Positions 7,724-16,366 of a stretch of 64,000 nucleotides of DNA are shown here, in pieces. The position numbers and the translations under genes were made by a program. Origin of the DNA: Streptomyces antarcticus (GTDB taxonomy: Bacteria; Actinomycetota; Actinomycetes; Streptomycetales; Streptomycetaceae). Where the stretch lies: the NCBI RefSeq assembly GCF_026627255.1, contig NZ_JAPNLM010000029.1, positions 25,322 through 89,321 of the forward strand. The letters run 5' to 3'. Each line of letters opens with the position of its first letter. The stretch's first letter is position 1. The notes below the pieces were generated by a model. It was not told the DNA's origin and did not search any database. It saw only the letters and a program-made list of their open reading frames with translations.

Positions 7724-8752
7724 GTGCCTACGCCCGCCGCGTCTTCCCGCCCCTCCCGCGCGCGCCTCGCCCTGACGACCACTCTGGTCGCCCTGGCCCT
7801 GGCCGCGACGGGATGCGGGGGTACGGCCACACCCGCGGGCAAGCCCGCCCACTCCGCTTCGGCCGCTCCGGACCGGGTCGAGCCGCTGTCCCCGTCGCCC
7901 ACCCCGGTCCTTCCCGTCACCGTGTCCTCGTTCGACGGCGCCCGGGTGACGGTCGCCTCGGCGGACCGCGTCGTCCCGCTGACCGGCAGCCTCAACGAGA
8001 TCGTCCACACCCTGGGCCTCGGCGAGCAGGTCGTCGCCCGGGACATCACCGCCACCTTCGAACAGGCCGCCCGGCTGCCCGTGGTGACGCGCGGCCACGA
8101 CGTCTCCGCCGAGAGCGTCCTCTCGCTGCGCCCGACGCTCGTGCTCGCGGAGACCACCAGCGGCCCCGGTGAGGCCGTCCAGCAGATCCGCGACGCCGGC
8201 ATCCCGGTCCTCGTCGTCGCTCCGGCCAAGAGCCTGGAGGACGTCCCGAAGCGGATCGACGCGGTCGCCGCCGCGCTCGGCGTCAAGGACGCGGGCACGC
8301 AGCTGAACCAGCGCACCGCCGACCGGATCGCCTCCGTCCGCAAGGGCATTCCGGCCGCCTCCGGGAAGAAGCCCCGGGTGGCGTTCCTCTACCTGCGCGG
8401 CACCGCCTCCGTCTACCTGCTGGGCGGCTCCGACTCCGGCGCCGCCTCGCTGCTGGAGGCGGCCGGCGCCGTCGACACGGGCAAGGACTCCGGTCTCGGC
8501 AAGGACTTCACCCCGATCACCAGCGAGGCCCTGGCGGCCGTCGCGCCCGACGCGATCCTGGTCATGTCCAAGGGCCTCGAATCGGTCGGCGGCGTCGACG
8601 GCCTCGTCAAGATCCCGGGCGTCGCCCAGACCCCGGCCGGCATGGACCGCCGGGTACTCACCGTCGACGACGGCGTCCTGCTGAACTACGGGCCGCGCAC
8701 CGACCAGGTGCTGTCCTCCCTGGTCACCCAGCTCTACGGCAAGGGCGCCTGA
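7724..8752 (+). CDS. hmuT: Heme ABC transporter substrate-binding lipoprotein
   Basis: Periplasmic-binding-type lipoprotein (342 aa) that would hand heme to HmuUV. The signal peptide ends at the lipobox LAATGC (Cys31), then a Ser/Pro-rich spacer and a TroA-like fold: VVPLTGSLNEIVHTLGLGEQVVARD, VSAESVLSLRPTLVLAET and ITSEALAAVAPDAILVMSKG. GTG at 7724 is preferred because AGGAC lies ~10 bases upstream and it places the basic n-region correctly; a TTG at 7673 would add 17 residues. First gene of hmuTUV; its stop is one base before the permease GTG. Siderophore specificity cannot be excluded from sequence, but the HtaA neighbours favour heme. Confidence 0.88.
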   Translation: MPTPAASSRPSRARLALTTTLVALALAATGCGGTATPAGKPAHSASAAPDRVEPLSPSPTPVLPVTVSSFDGARVTVASADRVVPLTGSLNEIVHTLGLGEQVVARDITATFEQAARLPVVTRGHDVSAESVLSLRPTLVLAETTSGPGEAVQQIRDAGIPVLVVAPAKSLEDVPKRIDAVAAALGVKDAGTQLNQRTADRIASVRKGIPAASGKKPRVAFLYLRGTASVYLLGGSDSGAASLLEAAGAVDTGKDSGLGKDFTPITSEALAAVAPDAILVMSKGLESVGGVDGLVKIPGVAQTPAGMDRRVLTVDDGVLLNYGPRTDQVLSSLVTQLYGKGA

Positions 8753-8753
8753 T

Positions 8754-10055
8754 GTGACCCTGCCCTACGATCCCCACCCGACGGACACCACCCCCGAACC
8801 CACCCCCGCGAAGGCGGCGGCCCCGGCCCGAGCCGGACTTGCCGCGCCCGTCACGAAGCGGGACGCCGGGTCCGGGCGGGTGCCGGGGCGCTCCCCGCAG
8901 GGTGCCGAACACAGTGCCGCTTCACCCTCCGACGCCCCGTCACGTTCTGCATCCGAGGAAACGCCCCGGCGCCCGCCCGAACCCGGCACCCCCCGCAAGG
9001 CCCGCCCCCGCGAGCCCCGCCGCCGCGAGCCCCGCCGCCGCAAGGCCCTGCTGCTCACCGCGGCCCTGGTGGCCGCCCTCGTCGTGCTCGCCCTGGTCTC
9101 CGCCGGCATCGGCGCCTACCGCATCCCCCTCGGCGACGTACTCGCCTCCGTCCAGCACCGCGCCGGGCTCGGCGGGGCGCCGCTCGACCGGGTCGGGGAG
9201 AGCGTGCTGTGGAACGTACGCCTCCCCCGCGTCGTCCTCGCGCTGCTCGTCGGCGCCAGCCTCGGCTGCGCGGGCGCGCTCATGCAGGGCGTGTTCGGCA
9301 ACCCGCTGGCCGAGCCCGGAGTCATCGGGATCTCGGCCGGCGCGGCCGTCGGCGCGGTCGCCGCCATCAGCCTCGGGCTCAGCTTCTTCGGCAACTGGAC
9401 GATCACGGTGTGCGCGTTCGTCGCGGGCCTGATCACCGTCAGCGCCGTCTACCTGCTCTCCCGCAACGGCGGCAGGACCGAGGTCGTCACCCTCATCCTC
9501 ACCGGCATCGCCGTCAACGCCTTCGCCGGCGCCCTCATCGGCCTGTTCGTCTTCTTCGCCGACAGCGGCCAGGTCAACCAGATCACCTTCTGGCAGCTCG
9601 GCTCCCTCGCCCAGGCCACCTGGCCCAAGGTCCTCGCCGTCCTGCCCTGCGCCTTCGCCGGACTGATCGTCGCCCCGTTCTACGCCCGCCGCCTCGATCT
9701 GCTGGCCCTCGGCGAGCGGCCCGCCCGCCACCTCGGCATCGACGTGGAGCGGCTGCGCCTGGCCCTCGTCCTCGTCGTCGCCCTGCTGACCGCGGCCGCC
9801 GTCGCCGGCGTCATCACCTTCATCGGCCTGCTCGTCCCGCACCTGCTGCGCATGGCCAACGGCCCCGGCCACCGCTTCCTCGTCCCCGGCAGCGCCCTCG
9901 CCGGCGCGGTCGTCCTCGTCGCGGGCGACCTGGCCGCCCGGACCATCGCCCAGCCCGCCGAGCTGCCGCTCGGCGTGCTGACCGCCCTGATCGGCAGCCC
10001 GTTCTTCTTCTGGCTGCTGCGCCGCACCCGCCGCAAGCAAGGAGGCTGGGCGTGA
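8754..10055 (+). CDS. hmuU: Heme ABC transporter permease, FecCD family
   Basis: Integral membrane permease (433 aa). From residue ~100 it shows the FecCD pattern of about ten helices: NVRLPRVVLALLVGASLGCAG, GNPLAEPGVIGISAGAAVGAV, TLILTGIAVNAFAGALIG, FWQLGSL, ARHLGIDV, GVITFIGLLVPHLLRM and ELPLGVLTALIGSPFFFWLL. The first ~90 residues are a Pro/Arg-rich, low-complexity cytosolic extension (tandem REPRRREPRRRK), longer than usual for the family, so a later start is possible. GTG at 8754 nearly abuts the hmuT stop, and the stop overlaps hmuV by four bases, so expression is coupled. Confidence 0.9.
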   Translation: MTLPYDPHPTDTTPEPTPAKAAAPARAGLAAPVTKRDAGSGRVPGRSPQGAEHSAASPSDAPSRSASEETPRRPPEPGTPRKARPREPRRREPRRRKALLLTAALVAALVVLALVSAGIGAYRIPLGDVLASVQHRAGLGGAPLDRVGESVLWNVRLPRVVLALLVGASLGCAGALMQGVFGNPLAEPGVIGISAGAAVGAVAAISLGLSFFGNWTITVCAFVAGLITVSAVYLLSRNGGRTEVVTLILTGIAVNAFAGALIGLFVFFADSGQVNQITFWQLGSLAQATWPKVLAVLPCAFAGLIVAPFYARRLDLLALGERPARHLGIDVERLRLALVLVVALLTAAAVAGVITFIGLLVPHLLRMANGPGHRFLVPGSALAGAVVLVAGDLAARTIAQPAELPLGVLTALIGSPFFFWLLRRTRRKQGGWA

Positions 10056-10948
10056 CCAGCAGGCTGACCGGGCTGCTCACCCGGAACAAGCGGACCGTCC
10101 CGGCCCGGCCCGCCCCCGGCGCGGCCCTCGCCGAGGTCACCGGCCTGCACGTACGGCTCGGGCAGCGCGAGGTGCTCGCCGGGATCGACCTGACCGCCCG
10201 CGCCGGGGAGGTGCTGGCACTGGTCGGCCCGAACGGCGCCGGCAAGTCCACGCTGCTGGCGGCGCTCGCCGCCGACCTGCCCGCCGCCTCCGGCGAGATC
10301 CGCGTCGACGGCCGGCCGGTGGGCGACTGGAGCGCCGCCGACCTCGCCCTGCGCCGCTCGGTGCTCCCCCAGTCGGCCGTGCTGTCCTTCCCGTTCCCGG
10401 TGGAGGACGTCGTACGGATGGGCCGCGCGCCCTGGGCGGGCACCCCGTTCGCCGAGTCCGACGAGGAGGCGGTGGCCGCGGCCATGGCCGCCACCGAGGT
10501 CACGGACTTCGCCGAACGCCCGTTCTCCGCCCTGTCCGGCGGTGAACGGGCCCGTGTCGCGCTGGCCCGCGTCCTGGCCCAGCGGGCCCCGCTGCTGCTG
10601 CTCGACGAGCCCACCGCCGCCCTCGACCTGCGCCACCAGGAGCTCGTGCTGCGGATCTGCCGGGAACGGGCCGCCGCCGGGGACGCCGTGGTCGTCGTCC
10701 TGCACGACCTGGGGCTGGCCGCGGCGTACGCGGACCGGGCCGCCGTCCTGCACGACGGGCGGATGGCGGCGGACGGACCGCCGTCCGAGGTCTTCGAGGA
10801 CGCCCTGCTGAGCCGGGTCTACCGGCAGCCCGTGGAGGTCTTCGCGCACCCCCGCTCCGGGGCTCCGCTGGTGGTTCCCGTACGCGGGACGGCTCCCCTC
10901 GCGGAGTCCTCCCCGCCGCGCGCCAAACCGGGTTTGACGAGCGCTTGA
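10052..10948 (+). CDS. hmuV: Heme ABC transporter ATP-binding protein
   Basis: Cytosolic ATPase (298 aa) energising HmuU. It has Walker A GPNGAGKST (~residues 60-68), the Q-loop region LPQSAVL, signature SALSGGERARVALARVL, Walker B LLLLDEPTAALD and switch HDLGLAA. GTG at 10052 overlaps the hmuU stop (GTGA) and follows GGAGG. The length is somewhat above the usual ~260 because of an N-terminal ~25 residues and a Pro-rich tail. About 90 bases of spacer follow before the next iron box. Confidence 0.9.
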   Translation: MTSRLTGLLTRNKRTVPARPAPGAALAEVTGLHVRLGQREVLAGIDLTARAGEVLALVGPNGAGKSTLLAALAADLPAASGEIRVDGRPVGDWSAADLALRRSVLPQSAVLSFPFPVEDVVRMGRAPWAGTPFAESDEEAVAAAMAATEVTDFAERPFSALSGGERARVALARVLAQRAPLLLLDEPTAALDLRHQELVLRICRERAAAGDAVVVVLHDLGLAAAYADRAAVLHDGRMAADGPPSEVFEDALLSRVYRQPVEVFAHPRSGAPLVVPVRGTAPLAESSPPRAKPGLTSA

Positions 10949-11039
10949 CCTGCCCGTGGGGCCGTCGTGGGGCGTCCGTGACACGCCTGTGTCCGGCACG
11001 GAGAGGTGAGAGCGGAATCACTGTACGGGCGGGTATGGG

Positions 11040-11073
11040 TGAGGTAAGCCTCGGTTAAGTTAGGTCCGCCTCA
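11040..11073. promoter_or_regulatory. Two overlapping weak iron boxes before efeO
   Basis: TTAAGTTAGGTCCGCCTCA (11055-11073, 13/19 to consensus) overlaps TGAGGTAAGCCTCGGTTAA (11040-11058, 12/19). They are framed by GTGAGG and CCTCAC. Overlapping sites suit the double-dimer binding known for DtxR/IdeR proteins. They lie about 53 bases before the efeO start. Individually weak, so the call rests on context. Confidence 0.62.
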
Positions 11074-11125
11074 CTGGCCTGCCCCACCCCTGGGACGGCC
11101 CTCGTCCGAAGCCCAGGAGTCCCGT

Positions 11126-12265
11126 ATGCGCCCCGCCCGCCTCACCGTCGTCGCCGCCGCCTCCCTGGTGGCCGCGCTCACCGCCGTCACCGGCTGCGCC
11201 GAGAAGAGCGGCTCCGGCGGCGACGGCGCGATCAAGGTCGCGGCCTCGGACACCGCCTGCGACGTCTCGAAGACGGAGTTCCCGGCCGGCAAGGTCCAGA
11301 TCGACGTCGAGAACAAGGGCGCCAAGGTCACCGAGCTCTACGTCCTGTTCCCGGACGACCGGATCGTGACCGAGCGCGAGAACATCGGCCCCGGCACCAA
11401 GGCCTCCATCACCGCCGAGATCAAGGCGGGCGACTACGAGATCGTCTGCAAGCCGGGCATGAAGGGCGACGGCCTGCGCACGCAGGTCAAGGCCACCGGC
11501 CAGGGCGGCGTCGAGAAGCGCAGCCCAGAGGCGGACGCCGCGGTCGCCGCCTACCGCCAGTACGTGGTCGCGCAGTCGGAGGAGACCCTCCCCAAGGCGC
11601 AGGTCTTCGCGGACGCGGTCAAGGCCGGCGACGTCGAGGCCGCGAAGAAGGCGTACGCGCCCTCGCGCATCGGCTGGGAGCGCACCGAGCCGGTCGCCGA
11701 GTCCTTCGGCGACATCGACCCGAAGGTCGACGTCCGCGAGGACGGCTTGGAGCCCGGCCAGGAGTGGACCGGCTGGCACCGCCTGGAGAAGGCCCTGTGG
11801 GCCGACAACACGATCGGCGACGCGGAGAAGAAGCTCGCCGACACCCTGATCGCGGACCTCACCGACTGGCAGAAGAAGGTCGGCCAGGCGGAGATCACCC
11901 CCACCTCGATGGCCAACGGCGCCAAGGAGCTCCTCGACGAGGTCGCCACCGGCAAGGTCACCGGCGAGGAGGAGCGTTACTCCCACACCGACCTGGTCGA
12001 CTTCAAGGCGAACGTCGAGGGCGCGGAGAAGGCGTACGCGCTCCTGAAGCCGATCGCCGCGAAGAACGACCCCGAGCTGTCCAAGCAGCTGGACACCCAG
12101 TTCGCGGCCCTGAACACGCTGCTGGACAAGTACCGCGCCGACAAGACCGGTTACGACTTCACCGCGTACGACAAGGTCGGCGAGCCCGAGCGCAAGGAGC
12201 TGTCGGACGGCGTCAACGCGCTCGCCGAGCCGCTCTCCAAGCTGGCCGCGGCGGTCGCGAAGTAA
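11126..12265 (+). CDS. efeO: Iron uptake system lipoprotein EfeO
   Basis: Extracytoplasmic iron-binding component of EfeUOB (379 aa). Lipobox AVTGC (Cys24). Residues ~35-125 form a cupredoxin-like domain (IKVAASDTACDVSKTEFPAG, ELYVLFPDDRIVTERENIGPG, GDYEIVCKPGMKGDG). Residues ~135-375 form the imelysin/M75-like helical domain containing the family-typical segment beginning HRLEKALW. ATG at 11126 follows GGAG by a normal distance. The order efeO-efeB-efeU is the actinobacterial arrangement, with gaps of 34 and 26 bases suggesting one transcript controlled from the iron boxes just upstream. Confidence 0.93.
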   Translation: MRPARLTVVAAASLVAALTAVTGCAEKSGSGGDGAIKVAASDTACDVSKTEFPAGKVQIDVENKGAKVTELYVLFPDDRIVTERENIGPGTKASITAEIKAGDYEIVCKPGMKGDGLRTQVKATGQGGVEKRSPEADAAVAAYRQYVVAQSEETLPKAQVFADAVKAGDVEAAKKAYAPSRIGWERTEPVAESFGDIDPKVDVREDGLEPGQEWTGWHRLEKALWADNTIGDAEKKLADTLIADLTDWQKKVGQAEITPTSMANGAKELLDEVATGKVTGEEERYSHTDLVDFKANVEGAEKAYALLKPIAAKNDPELSKQLDTQFAALNTLLDKYRADKTGYDFTAYDKVGEPERKELSDGVNALAEPLSKLAAAVAK

Positions 12266-12299
12266 GCGGTACGGGCAACCGAGCAGGCGGGAGAGCACG

Positions 12300-13649
12300 A
12301 TGACCGAGCAGAAGCCGGAGCAGCGGCCGGAACCGGAGGACCGCGGCACGGGCCCGGACACCTCCGCGAGCCCGGACCCCTCCGCGGCGGGCCCGGACAC
12401 CCCCGCGGCGGCGCCCTCCGCCGCCGCACCCTCCCGGCGTGCCGTACTCGGCTGGGGCGGCGCCGGGCTCGCGCTCGGCGCCGCCGCGGCCGGCGGCGCG
12501 GCGGTGGCCTTCGGCGGCTCCCCGGACACCGTGCCGGTGGCCGCGGCCGGGGGGTCCGTACCGTTCCACGGCGCGCACCAGGCGGGGATCGCGAGCGCCG
12601 TGCAGGACCGTCTGCACTTCGCTGCCTTCGACGTGAAGACGAAGGACCGAGCCGAGCTGGTGGAGCTCCTGAAGGAGTGGACCGAGGCGGCCCGGCTGAT
12701 GACGGCCGGTCTTCCGGTCGGCGAGGGCGGCTTCGGCGGCCTGCCGCAGGCTCCGCCGGACGACACGGGTGAGGCGCTGGGCCTGAAGGCCTCCCGCCTC
12801 ACCCTGACCGTCGGCTTCGGCCCGGGGCTCTTCGCCAGGGACCGGTTCGGGCTGGAGGGCAGCCGCCCCGCCGCCCTGGTCGACCTGGAGCAGTTCCCCG
12901 GCGACAACCTGGACCCGGCCCGCTCCGGCGGCGACCTGTGCGTCCAGGCCTGCGCCGACGACCCCCAGGTCGCCGTGCACGCCATCCGCCAGCTCGCCCG
13001 CATCGGCTTCGGCCGGGTCGCGGTCCGCTGGTCGCAGCTCGGCTTCGGCAAGACCTCCTCGACCACTCCGGACGAGCAGACGCCCCGCAACATGATGGGC
13101 TTCAAGGACGGCACGCGGAACATCGCGGGCACCGACGCCGCCGCCCTGGACAAGCACGTGTGGGCCGGGGCCGGCGACGGCAGCGCCTGGATGGCCGGCG
13201 GCTCGTACCTGGTGGCCCGGCGCATCCGGATGAACATCGAGACCTGGGACCGCACCTCGCTCCAGGAGCAGGAGGACATCTTCGGCCGCGACAAGGGCGA
13301 GGGCGCCCCCGTCGGCAAGTCGAAGGAGCGCGACGAGCCGTTCCTGAAGGCGATGAAGCCGGAGGCGCACGTGCGCCTCTCGCACCCGGACAGCAACGCC
13401 GGGGCGACGCTCCTGCGCCGCGGCTACTCCTTCACCGACGGCACGGACGGGCTGGGCCGGCTCGACGCGGGCCTGTTCTTCCTGGCCTACCAGCGCGACG
13501 TCCGCACGGGCTTCGTCCCGATCCAGCGCAACCTGGCACGTCACGACGTGCTCAACGAATACATCCAGCACGTGGGTTCGGCCGTCTTCGCCGTCCCGCC
13601 GGGCGTCCGCGACAAGGGCGACTGGTGGGGCCGGACGCTGTTCGCGTAA
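12300..13649 (+). CDS. efeB: Tat-exported deferrochelatase/dye-decolorizing peroxidase EfeB
   Basis: Heme peroxidase of the DyP family (449 aa), proposed to oxidise Fe(II) or extract iron from heme at the cell surface. The N-terminus is a ~50-residue Pro/Ser-rich stretch followed by a twin-arginine signal (SRRAVLGWGGAGLALG). The catalytic region includes NMMGFKDGTRNI (GXXDG-like DyP motif with the distal Asp), RRIRMNIETWDR and SYSFTDG-like GYSFTDGTDGLGRLDAGLFFLAYQRD. ATG at 12300 follows GGGAG. It sits between EfeO and the permease, consistent with handing iron to EfeU. Confidence 0.93.
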   Translation: MTEQKPEQRPEPEDRGTGPDTSASPDPSAAGPDTPAAAPSAAAPSRRAVLGWGGAGLALGAAAAGGAAVAFGGSPDTVPVAAAGGSVPFHGAHQAGIASAVQDRLHFAAFDVKTKDRAELVELLKEWTEAARLMTAGLPVGEGGFGGLPQAPPDDTGEALGLKASRLTLTVGFGPGLFARDRFGLEGSRPAALVDLEQFPGDNLDPARSGGDLCVQACADDPQVAVHAIRQLARIGFGRVAVRWSQLGFGKTSSTTPDEQTPRNMMGFKDGTRNIAGTDAAALDKHVWAGAGDGSAWMAGGSYLVARRIRMNIETWDRTSLQEQEDIFGRDKGEGAPVGKSKERDEPFLKAMKPEAHVRLSHPDSNAGATLLRRGYSFTDGTDGLGRLDAGLFFLAYQRDVRTGFVPIQRNLARHDVLNEYIQHVGSAVFAVPPGVRDKGDWWGRTLFA

Positions 13650-13675
13650 GCACCCGCCGGAGAGGAAGAACCGCC

Positions 13676-14548
13676 GTGTTCGGCAACTATCTGATCGGCC
13701 TGCGCGAGGGGCTGGAAGCCAGCCTGGTCGTCTGCATCCTGGTGGCCTACCTGGTCAAGACCGACCGCAGGGACGCGCTGCGCCCCGTGTGGCTGGGCAT
13801 CGCCATCGCCTGCGGGATCTCGCTGGCCTTCGGCGCGATGCTCGAATTCGGCACGCAGGAGCTGACCTTCGAGGCGCAGGAGCTCCTCGGGGGCACCCTG
13901 TCGATCATGTCCGTGGGCCTGGTGACGTGGATGGTCTTCTGGATGAAGCGCACCGCGCGGCACCTGAGGGCCGAGCTGCACGGCAGGCTCGACGCGGCGC
14001 TGGCCATGGGTACCGGCGCGCTGGTCGCCACCGCGTTCCTCGCGGTCGGCCGCGAGGGCCTGGAGACCGCCCTGTTCGTGTGGGCGTCGGTCCGGGCGAG
14101 CGGCGAGGGCACCTCGGCGCCGCTGATCGGGGTGCTGCTGGGCATCGCCACCGCGATCGTGCTGGGCTGGCTGTTCTACCGGGGCGCCCTGCGGATCAAC
14201 CTGGCGAAGTTCTTCACGTGGACCGGCGCCATGCTGGTGGTCGTGGCGGCGGGCGTGCTCGCGTACGGGGTCCACGACCTCCAGGAGGCCCGTTTCCTGG
14301 GCGGGCTGGGGAACAAGGCCTTCGACGTCAGCGCCGCGGTCCCGCCGGACAGCTGGTACGGAACCCTGCTCAAGGGCGTCTTCAACTTCCAGCCCGACCC
14401 GACCGTGCTCCAGCTGACCGTGTGGGTGCTGTACCTGGTTCCCGTGCTGGCCCTGTTCCTGGCGGGACCGCGCACACCGCGCCGGCCGTCCACCCCGGCG
14501 GCGCCGTCCACCCCGTCCGCGGGCGCGGGCGCCGCCCAGGGCGGCTGA
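13676..14548 (+). CDS. efeU: Ferrous/ferric iron permease EfeU (FTR1 family)
   Basis: Membrane permease (290 aa) with about seven helices. It has both FTR1 signature motifs: REGLEAS at residues ~9-15 and REGLETA at ~122-128, whose Glu residues are needed for iron transport in the family. The C-terminal tail is Pro/Ala-rich and cytosolic or external. GTG at 13676 follows GAGGAAG by ~9 bases. It is the last gene of the efe cluster and is convergent with the next PhzF-like gene, 21 bases away. Confidence 0.92.
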   Translation: MFGNYLIGLREGLEASLVVCILVAYLVKTDRRDALRPVWLGIAIACGISLAFGAMLEFGTQELTFEAQELLGGTLSIMSVGLVTWMVFWMKRTARHLRAELHGRLDAALAMGTGALVATAFLAVGREGLETALFVWASVRASGEGTSAPLIGVLLGIATAIVLGWLFYRGALRINLAKFFTWTGAMLVVVAAGVLAYGVHDLQEARFLGGLGNKAFDVSAAVPPDSWYGTLLKGVFNFQPDPTVLQLTVWVLYLVPVLALFLAGPRTPRRPSTPAAPSTPSAGAGAAQGG

Positions 14549-14569
14549 CCCCCGCCGGGGCCTGCCCCG

Positions 14570-15430
14570 TCAGGGGATCCGGACGCCCGCGCCGCCGACC
14601 CGCACCCGGGGGTCGCCGGCGCGCAGCTCCACGGTGAGCACTCCCGGGCGGCCCATGTCCTCGCCCTGGTGCAGCGTGAGCACCGCGTCCCGCGGGACCA
14701 GGCCCAGCTCCCGGGCGTACGCCCCGAACGCCGCGGCCGCGGCCCCCGTCGCCGGGTCCTCCACGACGCCGCCGGCGGGGAAGGGGTTGCGTACGTGGAA
14801 CTCCGCCGGGCCCGACCGGTGCACGAGCTGGACCGTGACGAGGTCCAGGCGCCGCGTCAGCGCCTCCAGCCGGGCGAAGTCGTAACCGAGGTCGGCGAGC
14901 CGGGTCCGGGTGGCGGCGCCGAGCACCAGGTGCCGGGCTCCGGCGTAGGCGATCCGCGGCGGGAACGCCGGGTCCAGGTCCGCCGCCGGCCAGCCGAGCG
15001 CGGCCAGCGCCTCGGCGAGGTCGGCGTCGGCGATCTCCTCGGTGTGCGGCTCGACGCTGGTCAGCACGGCCCGCAGCCGGCCTCCCTCGGAGGTGACCGA
15101 GACCGGTACGGTCCCGGCCCGCGTGGCGAACAGCAGCTCCCCGGGGCCGATCCGCTCGGCCAGCGCCACCGCCGTGGCGACGGTGGCGTGCCCGCAGAAG
15201 GGGACCTCGGCCTTCGGGCTGAAGTAGCGGACGGTGAACGCCCGCCCGGGCTCGCCGCCCAGCCCCTGCGGGGGCGCGGTCAGGAAGGCCGTCTCGCTGT
15301 AGCCCAGCCCGGCGGCGATCTCCAGCATCGCGGCGTCGTCCAGCCCGGCCGCGTCGGGCACGACCCCGGCGGGGTTGCCACCCTCCGGGTCGTCGGAGAA
15401 AGCGGTGTAGCGCAGCACTTCGGTCGTCAT
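14570..15430 (-). CDS. PhzF-family isomerase-like protein
   Basis: Full-length PhzF-fold protein (286 aa): MTTEVLRYTAFSDDPEGGNPAGVV, GYSETAFL near residue 45, PFCGHATVATAVAL near 75, NPFPAGGVVEDPATGAAAAAFGAYAREL near 215 and LHQGEDMGRPGVLTV near 255. The conserved Glu in SETAF and the two-lobed repeat are intact, so enzymatic activity is likely; substrate unknown. Compared with the shortened homologue at 3.9-4.6 kb it lacks the Cys-rich insertion. ATG at 15430. The upstream SDR gene ends 67 bases before it on the same strand and may share its transcript. Confidence 0.86.
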   Translation of the reverse strand: MTTEVLRYTAFSDDPEGGNPAGVVPDAAGLDDAAMLEIAAGLGYSETAFLTAPPQGLGGEPGRAFTVRYFSPKAEVPFCGHATVATAVALAERIGPGELLFATRAGTVPVSVTSEGGRLRAVLTSVEPHTEEIADADLAEALAALGWPAADLDPAFPPRIAYAGARHLVLGAATRTRLADLGYDFARLEALTRRLDLVTVQLVHRSGPAEFHVRNPFPAGGVVEDPATGAAAAAFGAYARELGLVPRDAVLTLHQGEDMGRPGVLTVELRAGDPRVRVGGAGVRIP

Positions 15431-15497
15431 GACCGGCTCAACCTCCGCCGTCCGCAGGCCATTCCCGGGCCCGGACGGCCCGCCCGGCTCCGGTGCC

Positions 15498-16259
15498 TCA
15501 GCCGCGCCCGACGTACGGCATGTTCGTCGCCATCACCGTCGCGAACTGCACGTTCGCCTCCAGCGGGAGCTCCGCCATGTGCAGCACCGTGCGGGCCACG
15601 TCGGCCGCGTCCATCACCGGTTCGACGGCGAGCCGCCCGTCGGCCTGGAGGATGCCCGTCTGCATCCGCTCGGTCATCTCGGTCGCCGCGTTGCCGATGT
15701 CGATCTGGCCGCAGGCGATGCGGTAGGGGCGCCCGTCCAGCGACAGCGACTTCGTCAGGCCGGTCACCGCGTGCTTGGTGGCCGTGTAGGCGATGGAGTG
15801 CGGGCGCGGCACGTGCGCCGAGATGGAGCCGTTGTTGATGATCCGGCCGCCCTGCGGGTCCTGGGCCTTCATCAGGCGGAAGGCGGCCTGGGCGCACAGG
15901 AACGCGCCGGTGAGGTTGACGTCGACGACGGAGCGCCAGGCCTCGTGGGTGATGTCCTCCAGGGCGACGCCGCCCGGGCCGAAGGTGCCCGCGTTGTTGA
16001 AGAGGAGGTCGAGGCGCCCGTACCGCTCCCGCACCGCCCCGAACAGCGCGGTCACGTCGTCCGGATCGCTCACGTCCGCCCGTACGGGAAACACGTCCGC
16101 CCCCGCCCCCGCCGCCGCGGCCGTGTCCTCCAGCGGCCCGGTCCGGCGGCCGGCCGCGGCCACGGCCCAGCCGGCCGCCGCCAGGGCGAGGGCCACGGAG
16201 CGGCCGATCCCGGAGCCGGCCCCGGTCACCACGGCGGTCTTCTTCCCACTTTCGTTCAT
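15498..16259 (-). CDS. Short-chain dehydrogenase/reductase
   Basis: Classical SDR (253 aa). NAD(P)-binding TGAGSGIGRSVALAL at residues ~13-27, NNAG near 90, catalytic Ser in NNGSISAHVPRPHSIAYTATKHA with Tyr and Lys in the YXXXK spacing, and the C-terminal substrate loop. No membrane segment. The substrate cannot be inferred. ATG at 16259. It is divergent from the MFS pump gene, with 107 bases between. Confidence 0.87.
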   Translation of the reverse strand: MNESGKKTAVVTGAGSGIGRSVALALAAAGWAVAAAGRRTGPLEDTAAAAGAGADVFPVRADVSDPDDVTALFGAVRERYGRLDLLFNNAGTFGPGGVALEDITHEAWRSVVDVNLTGAFLCAQAAFRLMKAQDPQGGRIINNGSISAHVPRPHSIAYTATKHAVTGLTKSLSLDGRPYRIACGQIDIGNAATEMTERMQTGILQADGRLAVEPVMDAADVARTVLHMAELPLEANVQFATVMATNMPYVGRG

Positions 16260-16366
16260 GGGGCCGCAGGCTACGTCACACCGGGCGCCGGCCTCCGGAC
16301 GTTCCGACAGCTGAGAGCATGGGTCGGTCAGGGGTCAGAAAACACACGAGATGACTGGAGTTCCGC

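Noticed and set aside
11060..13571. Long minus-strand frames opposite efeO and efeB
   Set aside because: Low-complexity shadows; the plus strand encodes complete EfeO and EfeB with motifs and ribosome sites.
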